Shown: piece by piece, positions 1 to 7,795 of the stretch
Layout: each line of letters starts with the position of its first letter
Position numbering within the stretch: position 1 is the first letter of the stretch
Assembly: GCF_947502445.1 (NCBI RefSeq)
Contig: NZ_CANMZW010000004.1
Span: 62,001-126,000 of the forward strand
Direction: 5' to 3'
Source: an uncultured Brevibacillus sp.
GTDB taxonomy: Bacteria; Bacillota; Bacilli; Brevibacillales; Brevibacillaceae
DNA length: 64,000 nucleotides
Made by a program: the position numbers and the translations under genes
Notes under the pieces: generated by a model
What the model was told of the DNA's origin: nothing
What the model saw: only the letters and a program-made list of their open reading frames with translations
Database searches by the model: none

Positions 1-1
1 C

Positions 2-745
2 ATGCAGTATTTTGACTTCAATGCGTCCAAGAAGCCTTTTGATGATGCAAGAGTTCGTAAGGCATTCAGCATGTCTATCAACCGCGACCAGATCATCAAG
101 AGCATTATCCAGTCTGTAGAAAAACCAGCATTTGGAATGGTGCCTTACGGAATACCGCACGGGGTGCAAAAGGATAAGGAATATCGCGATGTCGTCGGAA
201 ACCTGTTTAGCGAGAACGTCGACGAAGCGAAGAAACTGCTGGCTGAGGCAGGCTACCTGGACGGCAAAGGAATGCCTGAGGTTACGTTGATCGTCATGGC
301 AAGCCAGTCCGATAAAGATATTGCGCAAGCCTTCCAAAGTATGTGGAAACAAAATTTGGGCGTAGACGTAACTATCAAAACGTTCGAATCCAAAGTTTAT
401 TGGGATGAAATTGATAATGGCGACTTCAACATCGCTTCTGACGGCTGGACAGGTGACTATCCAGACCCAATGACCAACCTCGACATTTTCGAAGGGGTCA
501 ACACAGCAGATGATTTGCGCTGGAATAGTGCGGAATACGACCGTCTCCTGGAAGAGAACCGCAAAATCTCCGATCAGGCGAAACGGATGGAGAACTTTGC
601 AAAGGCAGAGAAAATCCTGGCGGATGAAATGCCACTCATGCCGGTTCGCTTCTTCGAGGATCAGTTCCTGGCGAAGCCAAATGTCAAAGGCGTTTTGAAA
701 AACTACATCGGCCATACGATCTTTGAATACGCGTATGTAGAATAA
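2..745 (+). CDS. Peptide ABC transporter substrate-binding protein, C-terminal part (family 5)
   Basis: The gene enters from outside the window, so only the last ~247 residues are visible; the first Met at position 2 is internal. The visible part matches the C-terminal lobe of family 5 extracellular solute-binding proteins (OppA/DppE/AppA type): an early DDARVRKAFSMSINRDQI block, the typical hinge region, then a WTGDYPDPMTNLDIF stretch that in this family lies at the peptide pocket. No lipobox can be seen because the N-terminus is missing. It is followed 68 bp later by a C26 hydrolase and then DppA, so it is probably the binding protein of a dipeptide import operon (dpp-like) whose permease and ATPase genes would lie upstream. 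Family assignment is firm; exact substrate is inferred from neighbours. Confidence 0.9.
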   Translation: MQYFDFNASKKPFDDARVRKAFSMSINRDQIIKSIIQSVEKPAFGMVPYGIPHGVQKDKEYRDVVGNLFSENVDEAKKLLAEAGYLDGKGMPEVTLIVMASQSDKDIAQAFQSMWKQNLGVDVTIKTFESKVYWDEIDNGDFNIASDGWTGDYPDPMTNLDIFEGVNTADDLRWNSAEYDRLLEENRKISDQAKRMENFAKAEKILADEMPLMPVRFFEDQFLAKPNVKGVLKNYIGHTIFEYAYVE

Positions 746-813
746 TTCATTTGAACAGGGGAGGGTCGGGAAGCGATGGCTTGTCGACCTTGCCTCTTGA
801 GGGAGAAGCAAAC

Positions 814-1545
814 ATGAGACCGATTATTGGCATAACTACTTTTTTATCGGAGCAATCAAAGTACAGCACCGTAAGCCGAAACTATATCGATTCGATTTAT
901 GCCGCAGGGGGCTTGCCCGTCAATATTCCCATCATTTCGAATGAGTCGAATTACGAAGATTACATACACATGCTCGATGGACTCCTTTTTACGGGAGGAA
1001 ACGATATTGCTCCTTATTATTTCGGAGAGAATCCGGTTCGGGAGCTGAACTCCATGTCCTCGATTCGAGACGAGTATGAATTCTCTCTGTTTAAGGTCGC
1101 CTATGAGAAAAACATGCCGATCTTCGGGATCTGCCGCGGTATTCAATTGATCAACGTAGCGATGGACGGAAGCCTCTATCAGGACATTTACAGCCAGTGT
1201 CCGGGCACGCTGGGACATTCTCCTGAGCATACGGCTTCGGACGAGTTCTATCACGCTGTGCAGATCAAAAAGGACACGCAGCTCTATGAAATTTTTGGCG
1301 AGGAGCGGATTTTTACCAATTCCTTTCACCATCAATCTGTCAAACAGCTAGGGAACAATCTGATCGCGACCGCCTATTCCGAGGATGGCATTATAGAGGC
1401 GATTGAGAGCACAGAGGACCGATTCCTGCTCGGGGTTCAATGGCATCCGGAGTGCATGACCAAGCGGCATCCGATGTTCCTGAAGCTGTTTCGAGCATTT
1501 GTCGAGGCATCGATTCAATACAAACAAAAGGAGGTTTCTGTATGA
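814..1545 (+). CDS. Class I glutamine amidotransferase-like hydrolase (peptidase C26, gamma-glutamyl-GABA hydrolase type)
   Basis: The 243-residue protein has the C26/PuuD fold signature: GICRGIQ with nucleophile Cys107, and GVQWHPE near the end supplying catalytic His211 and Glu213; TGGNDIAP (about 60-67) is the usual oxyanion-side motif. Family members cleave gamma-glutamyl amide bonds or small peptides in the cytoplasm. The reading frame is open from 751, but ATG 814 has a GGGAG site about 9 bases upstream and the protein start MRPIIGITTF is the family start. The stop codon overlaps the dppA start (ATGA), so the two are translationally coupled. Next to a peptide-binding protein and a D-aminopeptidase, it probably helps degrade imported cell-wall or D-amino-acid peptides; the true substrate is not shown by the sequence. 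Confidence 0.88.
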   Translation: MRPIIGITTFLSEQSKYSTVSRNYIDSIYAAGGLPVNIPIISNESNYEDYIHMLDGLLFTGGNDIAPYYFGENPVRELNSMSSIRDEYEFSLFKVAYEKNMPIFGICRGIQLINVAMDGSLYQDIYSQCPGTLGHSPEHTASDEFYHAVQIKKDTQLYEIFGEERIFTNSFHHQSVKQLGNNLIATAYSEDGIIEAIESTEDRFLLGVQWHPECMTKRHPMFLKLFRAFVEASIQYKQKEVSV

Positions 1546-2339
1546 AATTGTTCATCAGTGCAGATTTGGAAGGGGTAGCTGGCATCGTCAACTGGAGCGA
1601 GGCTGATATCGAGAGCCCGTTTAGCAAATATTTTACCGAGCAAATGACCAAAGAAGTGAATGCGGCCTGCGAAGCGGCGCTTGCGGCAGGTGCGGAAGAT
1701 ATTTTGATCAAGGATGCCCATAGTACAGCGAGAAACCTGGACCCGTCGAAGCTTCCTGAGCAAGTGAAGATTTTGCGGGGCTGGACGCGCGACCCTTACT
1801 CGATGATGGCGGGGCTGGATGGCAGCTTTGATGGCGTATTTTTTATCGGTTATCACTCGGCGGCGGGAGCCAATGGAAACCCGCTGGCACACACCATGAA
1901 CATGCAAAATGAGTACGTGAAGATCAATGGGGAAATCGCCAGCGAGATGTTAATTAATGCGTATACGGCTGCATCCATGGGTGTTCCTGTCCTCCTGGCT
2001 ACTGGAGACAAGATGATTTGTGAGGACGCACTGAAAATCAACCCGCATATAAAAACCGTGCCGGTTAGCGAAGGAATTGGCAATGCCTCCATCTCGATTC
2101 ACCCACAGGTCGCTCTCAAAAAGATCAAGGAGCAGGTCCAGGCAGCTCTCTCAGATGACCTTGGCAAATACAAAATTGAGCTTCCGGAATCGTTCCACGT
2201 AGAGATCGCCTTCCGCGAGCATTATTTGGCGCGTCGCGGCTCGTTCTACCCGGGTGCCAAACAGACAGGTGCCAAAACGGTTGAATATGAAACGAACGAT
2301 TATAACGAGGTTCTGCGGTTTTTGTTTTTTGTGTTGTAA
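1542..2339 (+). CDS. dppA: D-aminopeptidase, M55 family
   Basis: The 265-residue protein is a DppA-type zinc D-aminopeptidase. The metal ligands known for Bacillus subtilis DppA are all present: Asp8 and Glu10 in ISADLEG, His60 in KDAHS, His105 in GYHSAAG and Glu135 in GEIASEM; His117 in LAHTMN fits the catalytic histidine. DppA removes N-terminal D-amino acids such as D-Ala and in B. subtilis is the first gene of the dipeptide permease operon. Here it is the last gene, overlapping the preceding hydrolase by 4 bases (ATGA), and is followed directly by a strong bidirectional terminator. The start follows an AAGGAGG site. The last residues (RFLFFVL) are slightly shorter than the B. subtilis protein. 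Function is confident; use in peptidoglycan peptide recycling is inference. Confidence 0.93.
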   Translation: MKLFISADLEGVAGIVNWSEADIESPFSKYFTEQMTKEVNAACEAALAAGAEDILIKDAHSTARNLDPSKLPEQVKILRGWTRDPYSMMAGLDGSFDGVFFIGYHSAAGANGNPLAHTMNMQNEYVKINGEIASEMLINAYTAASMGVPVLLATGDKMICEDALKINPHIKTVPVSEGIGNASISIHPQVALKKIKEQVQAALSDDLGKYKIELPESFHVEIAFREHYLARRGSFYPGAKQTGAKTVEYETNDYNEVLRFLFFVL

Positions 2340-2352
2340 AGCTCGAAATCAA

Positions 2353-2400
2353 AAAGGCTTATTCCAGCATCAATCAGCGGGAATAAGCCTTTGCTTTTTT
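2353..2400. terminator. Bidirectional intrinsic terminator
   Basis: A perfect 13-bp stem (AAAGGCTTATTCC / GGAATAAGCCTTT, 2353-2365 and 2380-2392) lies between the convergent dppA and Nudix genes, with T-rich tracts on both strands. Confidence 0.88.
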
Positions 2401-2405
2401 CAAAA

Positions 2406-2876
2406 TCAACTGACGATTGGAGCCTTTTTTCCTTCTGCCCAATCGAGAATAAATGCAGCCTGACCGGGGTTAAGCGGGTGCGGGAGGCTGTCCTTTGCAA
2501 AGAAGCGATGTTCAGAGCTTTCCAGACCCTCCTGCTTGAGCTCGCCATGATAAGACGCTACCCGAAAGATGATCTGTATGCTAAAGATTTTGTCACCGTT
2601 CGGATATTCCCGAAGACCAATTTCCCCTGAGTATATGCCAAACAGCTCAGGCCCCTCGATGATCAAATCGGTCTCCTCTTGAACCTCTCGATGCAGAGTC
2701 TCCAGGAATGTCTCACCGATTTCCATAAGCCCGCCTGGCAAACACCAATTGTTCTGGTCTTTGCGGCGCTGGAGCAGAATACGGCCTTGCTCGTCCTCGA
2801 TTATGGCGCCACAGCCGACGGTAATCAGCCGTTCATGTCCAATCATGCGGCGCATCGTTTGAATATAATCATTCAC
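2406..2876 (-). CDS. Nudix hydrolase
   Basis: 156 residues with a Nudix box GGLMEIGETF...LHREVQEETDL at about residues 48-71. The consensus is GX5EX7REUXEEXGU; the catalytic REXXEE core is intact, but the last glycine is replaced by Asp (EETDL). The LPGG before the box and the N-terminal CGAIIEDEQGRILLQRR are typical of the MutT/ADP-ribose pyrophosphatase-like group that cleaves nucleoside diphosphates linked to another moiety. The substrate cannot be read from the sequence. It stands alone between the dpp operon (convergent) and the IS relic/yutJ region, and shares the terminator at 2353-2400. Confidence 0.9.
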   Translation of the reverse strand: MNDYIQTMRRMIGHERLITVGCGAIIEDEQGRILLQRRKDQNNWCLPGGLMEIGETFLETLHREVQEETDLIIEGPELFGIYSGEIGLREYPNGDKIFSIQIIFRVASYHGELKQEGLESSEHRFFAKDSLPHPLNPGQAAFILDWAEGKKAPIVS

Positions 2877-2911
2877 CTGGAAAAATCCCCCTCCCTAACC
2901 TGGATTGTACA

Positions 2912-2951
2912 AAAAGAAAACCTGTTTGACCATAGGGCCAACAGGTTTTTG
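2912..2951 (-). terminator. Probable original terminator of yutJ, now displaced
   Basis: On the minus strand an 11-bp stem (AAAACCTGTTG ... CAAACAGGTTTT) is followed by CTTTTTG. The nearest upstream minus-strand gene is yutJ, but a TnpB relic lies between them, so the element appears to have landed between the gene and its terminator. Confidence 0.65.
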
Positions 2952-2983
2952 CTTGAAAACATTATCATTAGTGCCGTAAAACC

Positions 2984-3094
2984 CCTTGCTCTGTAGGGGG
3001 TACTAAGAGCAAACCGAAATGTAGTACGAAGCATGATCGTGACGAAAACGCAGCCATCAATATTGAGAAAGAAGGACTTCGATTGTTGGCATAG
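2984..3094 (+). pseudogene. tnpB (IS605 OrfB) C-terminal fragment
   Basis: The frame ending at the TAG at 3092-3094 reads KHDRDENAAINIEKEGLRLL, which matches the conserved C-terminal DRDxNAAxNI block of TnpB proteins, the RNA-guided nucleases of IS200/IS605 elements. The zinc-finger part just before it is degraded (CSVGGTKSKPKCST instead of paired CxxC motifs), and nothing recognisable precedes it. It has no start and cannot be functional. Confidence 0.82.
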
Positions 3095-3194
3095 TCAACT
3101 TAACTGTGGGACACACAGGGATAGCTTGGTGAATTTCAATCCGTTAGGAGTGAATACCCAAGAATCCCCTGCCTTTAGGCAGGGGGAGTGTCAA
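2984..3194 (+). mobile_element. IS200/IS605-family relic: 3' end of element with tnpB tail and right-end hairpin
   Basis: This ~210-bp stretch holds the tail of a TnpB reading frame (stop at 3092-3094) and then a typical IS605-family right end: a perfect hairpin CCCCTGCCT/AGGCAGGGG at 3166-3174 and 3177-3185, ending in GGGAGTGTCAA at about 3184-3194. The rest of tnpB, any tnpA and the left end are absent. The right end would have encoded the 3' part of the TnpB guide (omega) RNA. Its terminal TCAA supplies the stop codon of the neighbouring minus-strand yutJ. Confidence 0.82.
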
Positions 3195-4258
3195 CCCATA
3201 TGCTTTTTGTACATCCACAGCTGACCGCTCTTGATGACACGGGCCATTTGACCAACCAGAGACATTTTCCCCATGCTGGCGAAGCCTTCTTTTTTTCCAA
3301 GGGAGCCGAGGAAGCCTTTGTGCTTGAGAGCAGGCAGAGAGGCAGGGTATTCTTCGCCTTTGATGTCTTTTCTCAGCATGAGGGCAATCTGATCACCTTG
3401 TATCTCAGCCGTTTGGGCACTTGGCGCGATGATCGTACTCGCACAGTCGCCAACGACGTAGACGTTTGTATGGGATGGAATTTGATGGTACTGATTCAAT
3501 TTAGCTCGTCCAATGTTGTCGGTTTCGATGGGGAGCGAGCGTACGATGCGATTGGCTTGGATACCAGCAGTCCAGACGATTACATCGCTTTCTACCGGCT
3601 GATCATGGTTGTAGACCACACCAGGCTCAATACCCGTCACGCATGCCATGGACACGAGCTGTACTTCGTGCTCGATAAACCATTGGGAGGCATATTCCTG
3701 CAGCTTTTTCGGGAATGGACTCAAGATGCTTTGACCACGGTCAATGATGCGTACGTTCAAGTCAGGACGACTTTCACGCAGCTCGGCAGCCATTTCTACA
3801 CCGCTGAGGCCACCGCCAACAACTGTCACCGTTCCGTACGGATTCACGTTGTTAATTTCCGAGTAAGTATTGCGCGTAGCTCCCATTGTTTGGATGGAAC
3901 AGGTATACTGCTCCGCACCAGGGATATCATGATAACGGTCCTCACAGCCCAAGCCGATTACGAGCCAGTCGTAGGAAAGGGTGTCCCCGTTTGCAAAATT
4001 GACGACCTGCTCATCCAAATCCAATCCACTAATTTCCCCGTACTTAATCGTCAGGCGAGGATCGTTTGGAAAAGTGACACGCAAGTGAGATTCCGGTGTC
4101 GTCCCTGCAGCCAGAGCATAGTACTCTGTTTTCAGACCGTGAAACGGCATTCTGTCTACAAGGGTGATAAACACGTCGTCTGGTAAATCAGGGGACAGGA
4201 CTCGCTCAATAATACGAAGACCCCCGTATCCTCCACCAAGGATCACAAGTCGTTTCAT
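3191..4258 (-). CDS. yutJ: Type II NADH dehydrogenase-like flavoprotein, YutJ family
   Basis: 355 residues with two dinucleotide-binding folds: GGGYGGLR at residues 8-15 for FAD and VVGGGLSGVEMA at about 145-156 for NAD(P)H, plus NVYVVGDCAS near 265, the C-terminal FAD motif. This is the pyridine nucleotide-disulfide oxidoreductase architecture of NDH-2 enzymes, which pass electrons from NADH to menaquinone at the membrane face without pumping protons. Length and the adjacent yuzB match B. subtilis YutJ. A second, longer NDH-2 (yumB) lies at 19.8 kb. The last codons run into the right end of the TnpB relic, whose TCAA provides the TGA stop, so the native C-terminus may have been altered. Catalysis is not proven for YutJ. 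Confidence 0.88.
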   Translation of the reverse strand: MKRLVILGGGYGGLRIIERVLSPDLPDDVFITLVDRMPFHGLKTEYYALAAGTTPESHLRVTFPNDPRLTIKYGEISGLDLDEQVVNFANGDTLSYDWLVIGLGCEDRYHDIPGAEQYTCSIQTMGATRNTYSEINNVNPYGTVTVVGGGLSGVEMAAELRESRPDLNVRIIDRGQSILSPFPKKLQEYASQWFIEHEVQLVSMACVTGIEPGVVYNHDQPVESDVIVWTAGIQANRIVRSLPIETDNIGRAKLNQYHQIPSHTNVYVVGDCASTIIAPSAQTAEIQGDQIALMLRKDIKGEEYPASLPALKHKGFLGSLGKKEGFASMGKMSLVGQMARVIKSGQLWMYKKHMG

Positions 4259-4520
4259 AGAAGGTCTAGTCCTTTCTTCTGTCCGCTTTTGACAGACAGG
4301 AATTCAGTAATTTTGCCCTATCTCTCGCAAGGGCAGCGAAGGCTCCTTTCGAAGATCGCGTCGGAACCCATCAGTTCTATGCAGCACCCATTCTATTTTT
4401 AGTCTCTTTCACTAAAAATGCAAGCAGAATCTTTTTCCCACATTCGTTACTGGATTTTTACTGAGGAAGCGATACAATATAGAACGTAAAGGATGTCGAA
4501 ATAATCGGTAGGTGACAATT

Positions 4521-4781
4521 ATGAAACCGTTAGTAGAATTTTGTGCGAGCAACGTCTCTTCTTATACAAAATCGGTCGTCGACGCTCTTGAAAATGATCT
4601 CGAGCTGGACGTCGATGTGCTGGAGTACGGCTGCCTCGGTTACTGTGGGGAGTGCTACATGCTGCCTTTTGCCCTCGTAAACGGCACTTTGCTTCAGGCG
4701 GAGACAGCGGAAGAGCTGCTCGTCAAAATCAAAAACAAGCTACGGGAACAGGACGAGCTGGATGCTCTTTTTCCTTTATAG
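4521..4781 (+). CDS. yuzB: DUF1450 protein, YuzB family
   Basis: An 86-residue protein with a cysteine cluster CLGYCGECY at about residues 35-43 and another Cys near the start (EFCASN), matching the DUF1450/YuzB family of small Bacillales proteins of unknown function. The motif could bind a metal or take part in thiol chemistry, but that is not established. The ATG at 4521 is preceded by TAGGTG at a spacing of 6; the GTG nine bases earlier is part of that site. It is divergent from yutJ across a ~260-bp gap that holds the promoters of both genes, the same neighbourhood as in B. subtilis. Confidence 0.82.
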   Translation: MKPLVEFCASNVSSYTKSVVDALENDLELDVDVLEYGCLGYCGECYMLPFALVNGTLLQAETAEELLVKIKNKLREQDELDALFPL

Positions 4782-4840
4782 GAGATTTCATTAGGATGTA
4801 CATTTTTGCTCACCGGGAAAACCTGTGGGCATGAAATAAA

Positions 4841-4880
4841 AAAAAGCTGATGCCGATTTTGCAAAGGGCATCAGCTTTTT
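4841..4880. terminator. Bidirectional intrinsic terminator
   Basis: A perfect 14-bp stem AAAAAGCTGATGCC / GGCATCAGCTTTTT (4841-4854, 4867-4880) between the convergent yuzB and mqnE genes, with T-runs in both directions. Confidence 0.92.
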
Positions 4881-4895
4881 CGTGTTTTCCAACGA

Positions 4896-5999
4896 TTAGT
4901 GTTCTTTGATGACGTTATAGAACGTGTCGCGTTCCAGGGCGCGTTTGCCTGCACCTTTGATCAGCCATACCAGCTCATCGACCGTCAGCGCTTGCTGCGT
5001 AAGTGCGCCTGCAGCGTGACTGATGCGCTCTTCAACGAGGGTTCCGTGTGCATCAGAAATACCCATGGTCAGGGACAGCTGCGTCAACTGTGTACCGATG
5101 TTGATGAAGTACGCCTTGATATGTTGGAAGTTGTCGAGCATCAAACGGCTGATCGCCATCGTTTTCAAGTCGTCGATCGCGGAGTTGCGGCGTTTGATAC
5201 CAGCAGTTGCTTTGATCGGTTGAACAGCGAGCGGAATAAATACCATGAAGCCGTTGGTGTCGTCTTGCAGCTCACGTACACGCAGCATGTGGATGACGCG
5301 TTCTTCGAGTGTTTCAATCGAGCCGTACAGCATGGTCGTGTGAGTCTTCAAGCCGAGCTCATGAGCCGTACGGTGTACTTGCAGATACATGTCCGTGCTT
5401 GCTTTCTCCGGGCTCATTTTCATGCGGTAACGCTCTGTCAAAATTTCTGCGCCGCCACCAGTCAAGCTTTGCAGACCAGCCTTCATCAATTCTTGCAACA
5501 CCTCGCGGATGGAGAGGCCAGAGATGCGGGAGAAAAATTCAATTTCCGCACCGGTGTAAGATTTGATAGTAACATCCGGATACGCTTTTTTCAGGGTGCG
5601 AAGCGTATCGAGATAGTATTCGAATGGTTGATGCTGGTTATGACCACCTACAATGTGGAATTCGCGGATGCCAGGATGGAAACGCGTTTCTACATAATGA
5701 AGCAATTCTTCGGTGTTCATCGTATACGCGCCCTCGTCGCCTTCATCGCGGCGGAAGCCACAGAATTTACAGTGAGCTTCACATACGTTTGTAGGGTTAA
5801 TATAGAGATTTTGCAAAAAGTAGACATTGTCTTGATTTTTACGATAATTGACAATGTTTGCCAACTGCCCAATGGTGAGCAGATCGTTAGAGTTGAACAG
5901 GGTGACACCGTCTTCTAGTGTGAGACGTTCGCCGTGCATGACTTTTTCAGCGATTCCAGCGAGCGATTTATCTTGGATGGCTAAAGTTTCAACCGCCAT
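4896..5999 (-). CDS. mqnE: Aminofutalosine synthase (radical SAM)
   Basis: The 367-residue protein is a radical SAM enzyme with the CX3CX2C cluster motif CEAHCKFC (Cys73, 77, 80). FHIVGG, the SLTGGGAEIL block and FIPLAVQP separate it from MqnC and place it with MqnE, which joins 3-(1-carboxyvinyloxy)benzoate to SAM to make 6-amino-6-deoxyfutalosine in the futalosine route to menaquinone. No other mqn gene is in the window. ATG 5999 has GGAAAGGAAG about 8 bases upstream; an in-frame GTG at 6008 sits inside that site and is less likely. Menaquinone would be the electron acceptor for the two NDH-2 proteins nearby. Confidence 0.88.
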   Translation of the reverse strand: MAVETLAIQDKSLAGIAEKVMHGERLTLEDGVTLFNSNDLLTIGQLANIVNYRKNQDNVYFLQNLYINPTNVCEAHCKFCGFRRDEGDEGAYTMNTEELLHYVETRFHPGIREFHIVGGHNQHQPFEYYLDTLRTLKKAYPDVTIKSYTGAEIEFFSRISGLSIREVLQELMKAGLQSLTGGGAEILTERYRMKMSPEKASTDMYLQVHRTAHELGLKTHTTMLYGSIETLEERVIHMLRVRELQDDTNGFMVFIPLAVQPIKATAGIKRRNSAIDDLKTMAISRLMLDNFQHIKAYFINIGTQLTQLSLTMGISDAHGTLVEERISHAAGALTQQALTVDELVWLIKGAGKRALERDTFYNVIKEH

Positions 6000-6323
6000 T
6001 CCAAACACTTCCTTTCCAAATCAAATAGTCATAGTGTCTAGGGTGTTCGTCACATTTTTACCCCAATTTCGAGCGTTCTGGGGGATGGAGAAATCACCTG
6101 TAAAAACAAAAAATTTCGGGCAACAAGGCACCTATATTATAAACCTCTTAGGTTTTGCGAACAATATCATAAGTTCTCCAAGTGTTTACTGTAAAATTCT
6201 AACATTTATCGTCAAATGCTGCTTGTTTTTTGGGGAAAGTGGGAAATTATGTTTGCGAAAACGTAGCAGATCTTGTAAAATATAGGTAAGAAAGCCTGAA
6301 CTAGAATTAGGAGGAGCTTCAAA

Positions 6324-6548
6324 ATGCGGGACGTTTTACTCGAAAAAATCGAACTCCTTCGACAGCGTATGGTTAATATAGGGTTAGAGTTTGGGTTAGA
6401 TCATCCAGAAGTCCTAGAATACAGTATACAAATTGATCAACTACACAACGAACTGAACCAGATAGATCATCATAATCTGTCTAAGGCCGGTAGCCGAAAA
6501 AAACCGTATCGTTTTTACTTGCTGGAAAACAAAGCTTTTTTTGCGTAG
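6324..6548 (+). CDS. Spo0E-like aspartyl-phosphate phosphatase
   Basis: 74 residues with the Spo0E pattern: a first helix LLEKIELLRQRMVNIG, then HPEVLEYSIQIDQLHNEL, where SIQID stands for the family's SQELD signature carrying the catalytic Asp. These small helical-hairpin proteins dephosphorylate Spo0A-P and so delay sporulation. The start has a strong AGGAGG site and a compact hairpin terminator follows immediately. The signature is diverged (SIQID rather than SQELD), so the target is inferred rather than certain. Confidence 0.8.
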   Translation: MRDVLLEKIELLRQRMVNIGLEFGLDHPEVLEYSIQIDQLHNELNQIDHHNLSKAGSRKKPYRFYLLENKAFFA

Positions 6549-6575
6549 AGAGGGGGAAACCCTCTTTTTTGTTTT
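6549..6575 (+). terminator. Intrinsic terminator
   Basis: A short stem AGAGGG/CCCTCT (6549-6554, 6560-6565) starts right at the stop codon of the Spo0E-like gene and runs into TTTTTTG and a second T-run. Confidence 0.8.
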
Positions 6576-6698
6576 TTTCAACAAGAATGGGCGCCACAAG
6601 TGCAGGGTAACCTTGTGGGATAGGAAGCTTCTTTGTATACTGAAGATAAGTAAGAAACATGGGAACCAGAAGTAAGCCTGCAAAGGAGTGATAAAAGC

Positions 6699-7058
6699 AT
6701 GATTACATTGACAGAGCAAGCCAGCCACAAGGTCAAGGAAATGCTGGCGGCAGAAGGCAAGGAAGGCTTGTTTTTGCGTGTGGGTGTCAGACCGGGTGGT
6801 TGCAGCGGCTTTACCTATGGTATGGGCTGGGATCACGAAATGAAGGAAGGCGACGAGACCTTCGAGCAGCACGGTGTGAAAATTGTTGTCGACAAAGACA
6901 GCTATCTATACATTAAAGGAACGGAAATCGACTACAAGGAATCGATGATGGGCGGAGGCTTTTCCATCGAGAACCCGAATGCGATTGCGTCCTGTGGCTG
7001 CGGGTCATCGTTCAAGACTGCACTGGCAAAAGGCAAAGAAGAAAAATGTGACGACTAA
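6699..7058 (+). CDS. yutM: Iron-sulfur cluster carrier, HesB/IscA family (YutM-like)
   Basis: 119 residues with the A-type carrier pattern: Cys35 in RPGGCSGF and Cys99/Cys101 in SCGCGSS, the three cysteines that hold a transient [2Fe-2S] or [4Fe-4S] cluster before transfer to apoproteins. The start has AAAGGAGTG at good spacing. B. subtilis yutM lies in the same general gene neighbourhood as yumC and yumB. Nearby cluster-requiring clients in this window include MqnE and the one-module nitrite/sulfite reductase-like protein. It is a single-gene unit closed by the terminator at 7084. Confidence 0.92.
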   Translation: MITLTEQASHKVKEMLAAEGKEGLFLRVGVRPGGCSGFTYGMGWDHEMKEGDETFEQHGVKIVVDKDSYLYIKGTEIDYKESMMGGGFSIENPNAIASCGCGSSFKTALAKGKEEKCDD

Positions 7059-7083
7059 GTCCATCATAGCAGTGGTTTACAAG

Positions 7084-7131
7084 ACCTCTTTCGACTGTGT
7101 AGCGAGCTACATGTGTCGGGGAGGTTTTTTT
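7084..7131 (+). terminator. Intrinsic terminator with branched hairpin
   Basis: Nested stems ACCTC/GAGGT (7084-7088, 7121-7125), CGAC/GTCG and GTAGC/GCTAC are followed by seven T residues. Confidence 0.85.
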
Positions 7132-7213
7132 GTTTGGGTCGAGAAAATTTTTCAAATAATGTCACAAAAGGGGTTCGTTGTTTGTTATACCTGTCATTCG
7201 GAGGTGAGATGGC

Positions 7214-7795
7214 TTGGATAAGAAGGAATTGGAGCAGGTGATAAAGGAGGTTAAGGCCGGAGACATAGATCAGTTCGGAGTCATCATCGACATCATGCAA
7301 AAGCCGCTATTTGTGTACTGCTATCATATGCTCGGTCACAGACAAGAGGCTGAAGATGCGGTGCAGGAAGTATTTCTCAAAGCTTATGAGCAAATCGATA
7401 GCTACCGCAGTGTAGTTTCCTCTTCCGCATGGCTGTACAAAATTGCTTATCATCATTGTCTCAACCTGCTAAAAAGGGCGAGGCTGGGCCGCATCGTCAC
7501 TTTTTGGAAAGCGGGAATGCCCACTGTCAGCCGTCATGAAGGAGAGGAACGGATTGATCGGGAGTATTTGAATAGTCCGCTTCATCTGGCCTTATTGAAA
7601 CTATCTGCAAGCGAGCGCAATCTCATCATTTTGCGTGTAGTGGAGGACAAGGGCTATGACGAGCTTTCTATTCTGTTCAATAAAAAACCGGCAGCGCTGC
7701 GAAAGCAATTTGAACGGGCCTTGAAAAAATGCAAGTCGCACATGCTCGCAGTAGAAGGTGGTGATGATCATGACACGATCTCAGCAGTCCAGTGA
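7214..7795 (+). CDS. ECF-type RNA polymerase sigma factor
   Basis: 193 residues. Region 2 is seen as EDAVQEVFLKAYEQIDSYR followed by SSAWLYKIAYHHCLNLLKR, and region 4 as LALLKLSASERNLIILRVVEDKGYDELSILF with a helix-turn-helix. Such factors redirect RNA polymerase to stress promoters. The start is TTG 7214, set by GGAGGTGAG 6-7 bases upstream; the ATG at 7209 is out of frame and closes quickly. The next gene overlaps it by 26 bases and encodes a one-TM protein, the usual arrangement of sigma factor and anti-sigma factor. The signal sensed is unknown. Confidence 0.9.
   Translation: MDKKELEQVIKEVKAGDIDQFGVIIDIMQKPLFVYCYHMLGHRQEAEDAVQEVFLKAYEQIDSYRSVVSSSAWLYKIAYHHCLNLLKRARLGRIVTFWKAGMPTVSRHEGEERIDREYLNSPLHLALLKLSASERNLIILRVVEDKGYDELSILFNKKPAALRKQFERALKKCKSHMLAVEGGDDHDTISAVQ

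Noticed and set aside
3033-3224. A 63-codon plus-strand frame through the TnpB relic's right end.
   Set aside because: It is out of phase with the recognisable TnpB tail and reads through the IS hairpin; no family sense and no ribosome site.
3188-4186. Long plus-strand open frame opposite yutJ.
   Set aside because: It is the antisense shadow of yutJ; its codons mirror the flavoprotein motifs on the other strand and it gives no protein signature.
4899-5918. Long plus-strand open frame opposite mqnE.
   Set aside because: Antisense shadow of the radical SAM gene, with no start signal or motif.
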